The translations under genes were made by a program, and so were the position numbers. This document shows positions 62,221 to 64,000 of a stretch of 64,000 nt of DNA, piece by piece. The stretch is from Nematostella vectensis (Eukaryota; Cnidaria; Anthozoa; Actiniaria; Edwardsiidae), in contig NC_064039.1 of assembly GCF_932526225.1 (NCBI RefSeq), positions 6,275,001 through 6,339,000 on the forward strand, written 5' to 3'. The number at the start of each line of letters is the position of its first letter. Position 1 is the stretch's first letter. Under the pieces are notes generated by a model. The model was not told the origin of the DNA. It was given only the letters and a program-made list of their open reading frames with translations, and ran no database searches.

Positions 62221-62640
62221 GTGGTCCCCATAACTACGGTTGTACAAGATTATCCGTGTGCGTGGTACTCTCCGTAGCTTAAATAACGTGTATGGTGCGG
62301 TCCTCATAACTACGGTTGTACAAGATTATCCGTGTGTGGTACTCTCCGTAGCTTAGATAATGCATTTGGTGCGGTCCCCATAACTACGGTTGTACAAGAT
62401 TATCTGTGTGTGTGGTACTCTCCGTAGCTTAGAAAACGTGTGGTGCGGTCCTCATAACTACGGTTGTACAAGATTATCCGTGTGTGTGGTACTCTCCGTA
62501 GCTTAGATAACGTGTCTGGTGCGGTCCTCGTAACTACGGTTGTACAAGATTATCCGTGTGTGTGGTACTCTCCGTAGCTTAGATAACGTGTGTGGTGCGG
62601 TCCTCGTAACTACGGTTATACAAGATTATGTGTGTGTGTG

Positions 62641-62989
62641 TGTGTGTGTGTGATGGGGGAAGGGGTGAGGGGGGTTGAAATGCCATTGTCCAGTGCTTAG
62701 TGATTTAATCATTTGACACTTGAAAACTTTTATTATATAACTTATATCAACTGGAACGTTTACAGCAAATATCAATTAGCCATAAAAATACGTTTATAAA
62801 CATATTTGGCTAAAAGTTATTTTGAATTTTGAACAATGGAAGTTGATATTGTTGCGCAACGGTGAAACTTGTAGAAAGCTATGTTGGGCATTCACTTTAA
62901 TCTAAACGAATGTGAATAAAACGTGAAGAGTACATATCAAAGTCAAAATAGATCTTCAGTCAAAACGTAAGGGTTTTGACATAATGTTC
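62641..62989. other. Unique AT-rich stretch
   Basis: Short GT run and G-rich patch at 62,620-62,675, then AT-rich sequence with nothing recognisable. Confidence 0.5.
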
Positions 62990-63208
62990 TCAGAATCGTG
63001 TTACAGGGCTCAAAGCCCTGGTGCAGTTGACAATTGATAGGGAACTTTGAATAGCATCATTGAAACAGACGTAAGCGGCTGTTTCTTTCTCGCTTTTTAT
63101 CATAATACTGCAAACTACTTTTTCTTGACAAAGAGATTTGAGGGTTGTCATATGACAATGTCCACATGTAAACATATCTTCTTCTGTGTCATCAAGCTTG
63201 GTGCAAAT
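62990..63208 (-). CDS. Zinc-ribbon protein exon (copy A), partial gene
   Basis: Minus-strand exon following an acceptor TTTCGTACAG| at 63,209: ICTKLDDTEEDMFTCGHCHM, then TTLKSLCQEKVVCSIMIKSE and TAAYVCFNDAIQSSLS, ending in a stop at 62,990. With the upstream CLICNQ seen in copy B, the pattern is C-x2-C-x15-C-x2-C followed by beta strands, like the zinc ribbon plus OB-fold end of RPA70-type or transposon-encoded single-strand-binding proteins. That likeness is weak and I do not assign a name. The upstream exons lie to the right, probably outside the window. Confidence 0.5.
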   Translation of the reverse strand: MCTKLDDTEEDMFTCGHCHMTTLKSLCQEKVVCSIMIKSEKETAAYVCFNDAIQSSLSIVNCTRALSPVTRF

Positions 63209-63296
63209 CTGTACGAAAGCTACACCCCGAAAATAAATGATTTTTTTCATCTTAACCTTTTCTGGCCTTGGGCTAAACACATAGATATGTATTGAT

Positions 63297-63632
63297 TACA
63301 CTCTTTTTTTATAAGAACCTTTTTTTATAAGAATGTCCAGCCTGAGATTTCACCAAATTTTAAGAACATGCAGACGCTCAGATAGAAGTAAAATATTGTT
63401 TTGATGTTCTAAAATACGGAATCAAATTGTTTATAACAACAACCAACAACCATAAACATCATTGTTATTTTATTATGTGTGTAATTTTCTTATATTCATG
63501 AAGTATAATATTTTTATACACTGAAATTTAAGATCATCCATAAGAACTTTTTCAGCCTCAAAATGCTCCAAAAATAAGAACGGCCCAGCCTCAACTAAAA
63601 ATTAGATGTTCTTATAAAAAGAGAGGAGTGTA
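63297..63632. mobile_element. Tc1/mariner-type MITE between duplicated exons
   Basis: Left end CACTCTTTTTTTATAAGAAC, right end GTTCTTATAAAAAGAGAGG plus AGTG, bordered by TA. About 332 bp. An inner piece also occurs at 45,893-45,952. Confidence 0.8.
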
Positions 63633-63776
63633 TAATAGCTGGCTTTGTGAAAGATATGTCTTACATCTTTAAGTATACCATTGAAGATAGCCAGGCTAAT
63701 TTTGTTTTGTCATATCCTTAGCTCTCAAAGATACTGGTATTCTTGAGCTGTTTGACGTGATATTGGGTAATGAAGA

Positions 63777-64000
63777 CTACTCTTTCTCGCTTTTTATCAT
63801 AATACTGCAAACTACTTTTTCTTGACAAAGAGATTTGAGGGTTGTCATATGACAATGTCCACATGTAAACATATCTTCTTCTGTGTCATCAAGCTTGGTG
63901 CAAATCTGGTTGCAGATTAAGCAGGACCTGTTTCGTTTTATCTGTCCGATAACTTGTCCCTTTAAGAGGTTACTTTGGATTTCCGGTGTATCCAAGTTCA
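63777..64000 (-). pseudogene. Duplicated zinc-ribbon exon (copy B), truncated
   Basis: The frame is open from the window edge: DTPEIQSNLLKGQVIGQI, then RSCLICNQICTKLDDTEED, continuing as copy A and stopping at TAG after IKSEKE. 128 bp (63,781-63,908) are identical to 63,084-63,211. Copy B keeps the upstream CLICNQ half but lacks the downstream strands; copy A has the reverse. Either one is a broken duplicate, or B is a 5' exon whose tail was copied. Which is used cannot be decided here. Confidence 0.45.

Larger units (their letters stand above)
58865..62635 (+). repeat. Composite satellite: 76-bp arrays with duplicated spacers
   Basis: Unit GGTTGTACAAGATTATCCGT plus GTGTGTGGTACTCTCCGTAG plus CTTAGATAACGTGTCTGGTG plus CGGTCCTCGTAACTAC (76 bp). 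Three arrays: about 58,870-59,585, 60,320-61,425 and 62,220-62,630. They are separated by two related spacers that are not made of the unit. Shorter variants lack about 8-10 bp. Confidence 0.93.

Noticed and set aside
1-64000. tRNA or rRNA genes
   Set aside because: I looked for A/B-box pairs and cloverleaf ends and for rRNA-like stretches while reading and found none that held up.

Overview
The window is nuclear DNA of an invertebrate animal. Spliced genes with GT-AG introns, long intronic minisatellites, MITEs, LINE remnants and a complete Maverick/Polinton all fit an anthozoan cnidarian such as a Nematostella-like sea anemone. The species is inference; the eukaryotic and animal assignment is not in doubt.

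Host genes, 1-21.7 kb. The left edge cuts into UMPS (end of the OPRT domain plus the complete OMP decarboxylase domain, +). Cyclin J follows on the minus strand as four exons (2608-4804). A 476-bp intergenic region carrying a palindromic E2F-type site separates it from the major vault protein gene MVP (+). I could assemble MVP completely: 30 exons from 5281 to 21727, in frame throughout, 853 codons. Its introns are full of minisatellites and short inverted-repeat elements. One minisatellite (7.1-8.0 kb) was built from the exon 5/intron 5 boundary and repeats the splice donor about 25 times.

Repeat-rich stretch, 21.9-28.2 kb. A 32-bp satellite, two degraded LINE pieces in opposite directions, long hairpins and a duplicated exon-like module.

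Polinton, 28,207-44,841. A 16.6-kb element with terminal inverted repeats that look identical over about 158 bp, a 5-bp target duplication (CCCTC) and only intact reading frames. Four rightward genes lie at the left: a small membrane protein, a TFIIB-like factor, an ankyrin protein and an 18-residue-period Cys/His repeat protein. Then comes a leftward block of ten structural or packaging genes: five membrane proteins, one C-terminally anchored protein, the minor capsid/penton-like protein, one soluble unknown, the packaging ATPase and the double-jelly-roll major capsid protein. A rightward rve integrase and a leftward protein-primed DNA polymerase B complete the set. Almost every gene is preceded by the same motif, GTG[A/G]-[T/C]TTAAA-[G/A]A, 26-35 bp before its ATG. 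The element therefore encodes both a TFIIB-like initiation factor and a uniform promoter that such a factor could serve. I regard this as the most interesting system in the window. I see no adenain/Ulp1-type protease gene, which Polintons usually carry.

Right part, 44.8-64 kb. A triplicated 161-bp repeat, MITEs, a roughly 6-kb 49-bp satellite, a 5-kb stretch with no convincing gene, a composite 76-bp satellite with duplicated 0.75-kb spacers, and at the right edge minus-strand exons of an unrecognised zinc-ribbon protein, one of them duplicated.
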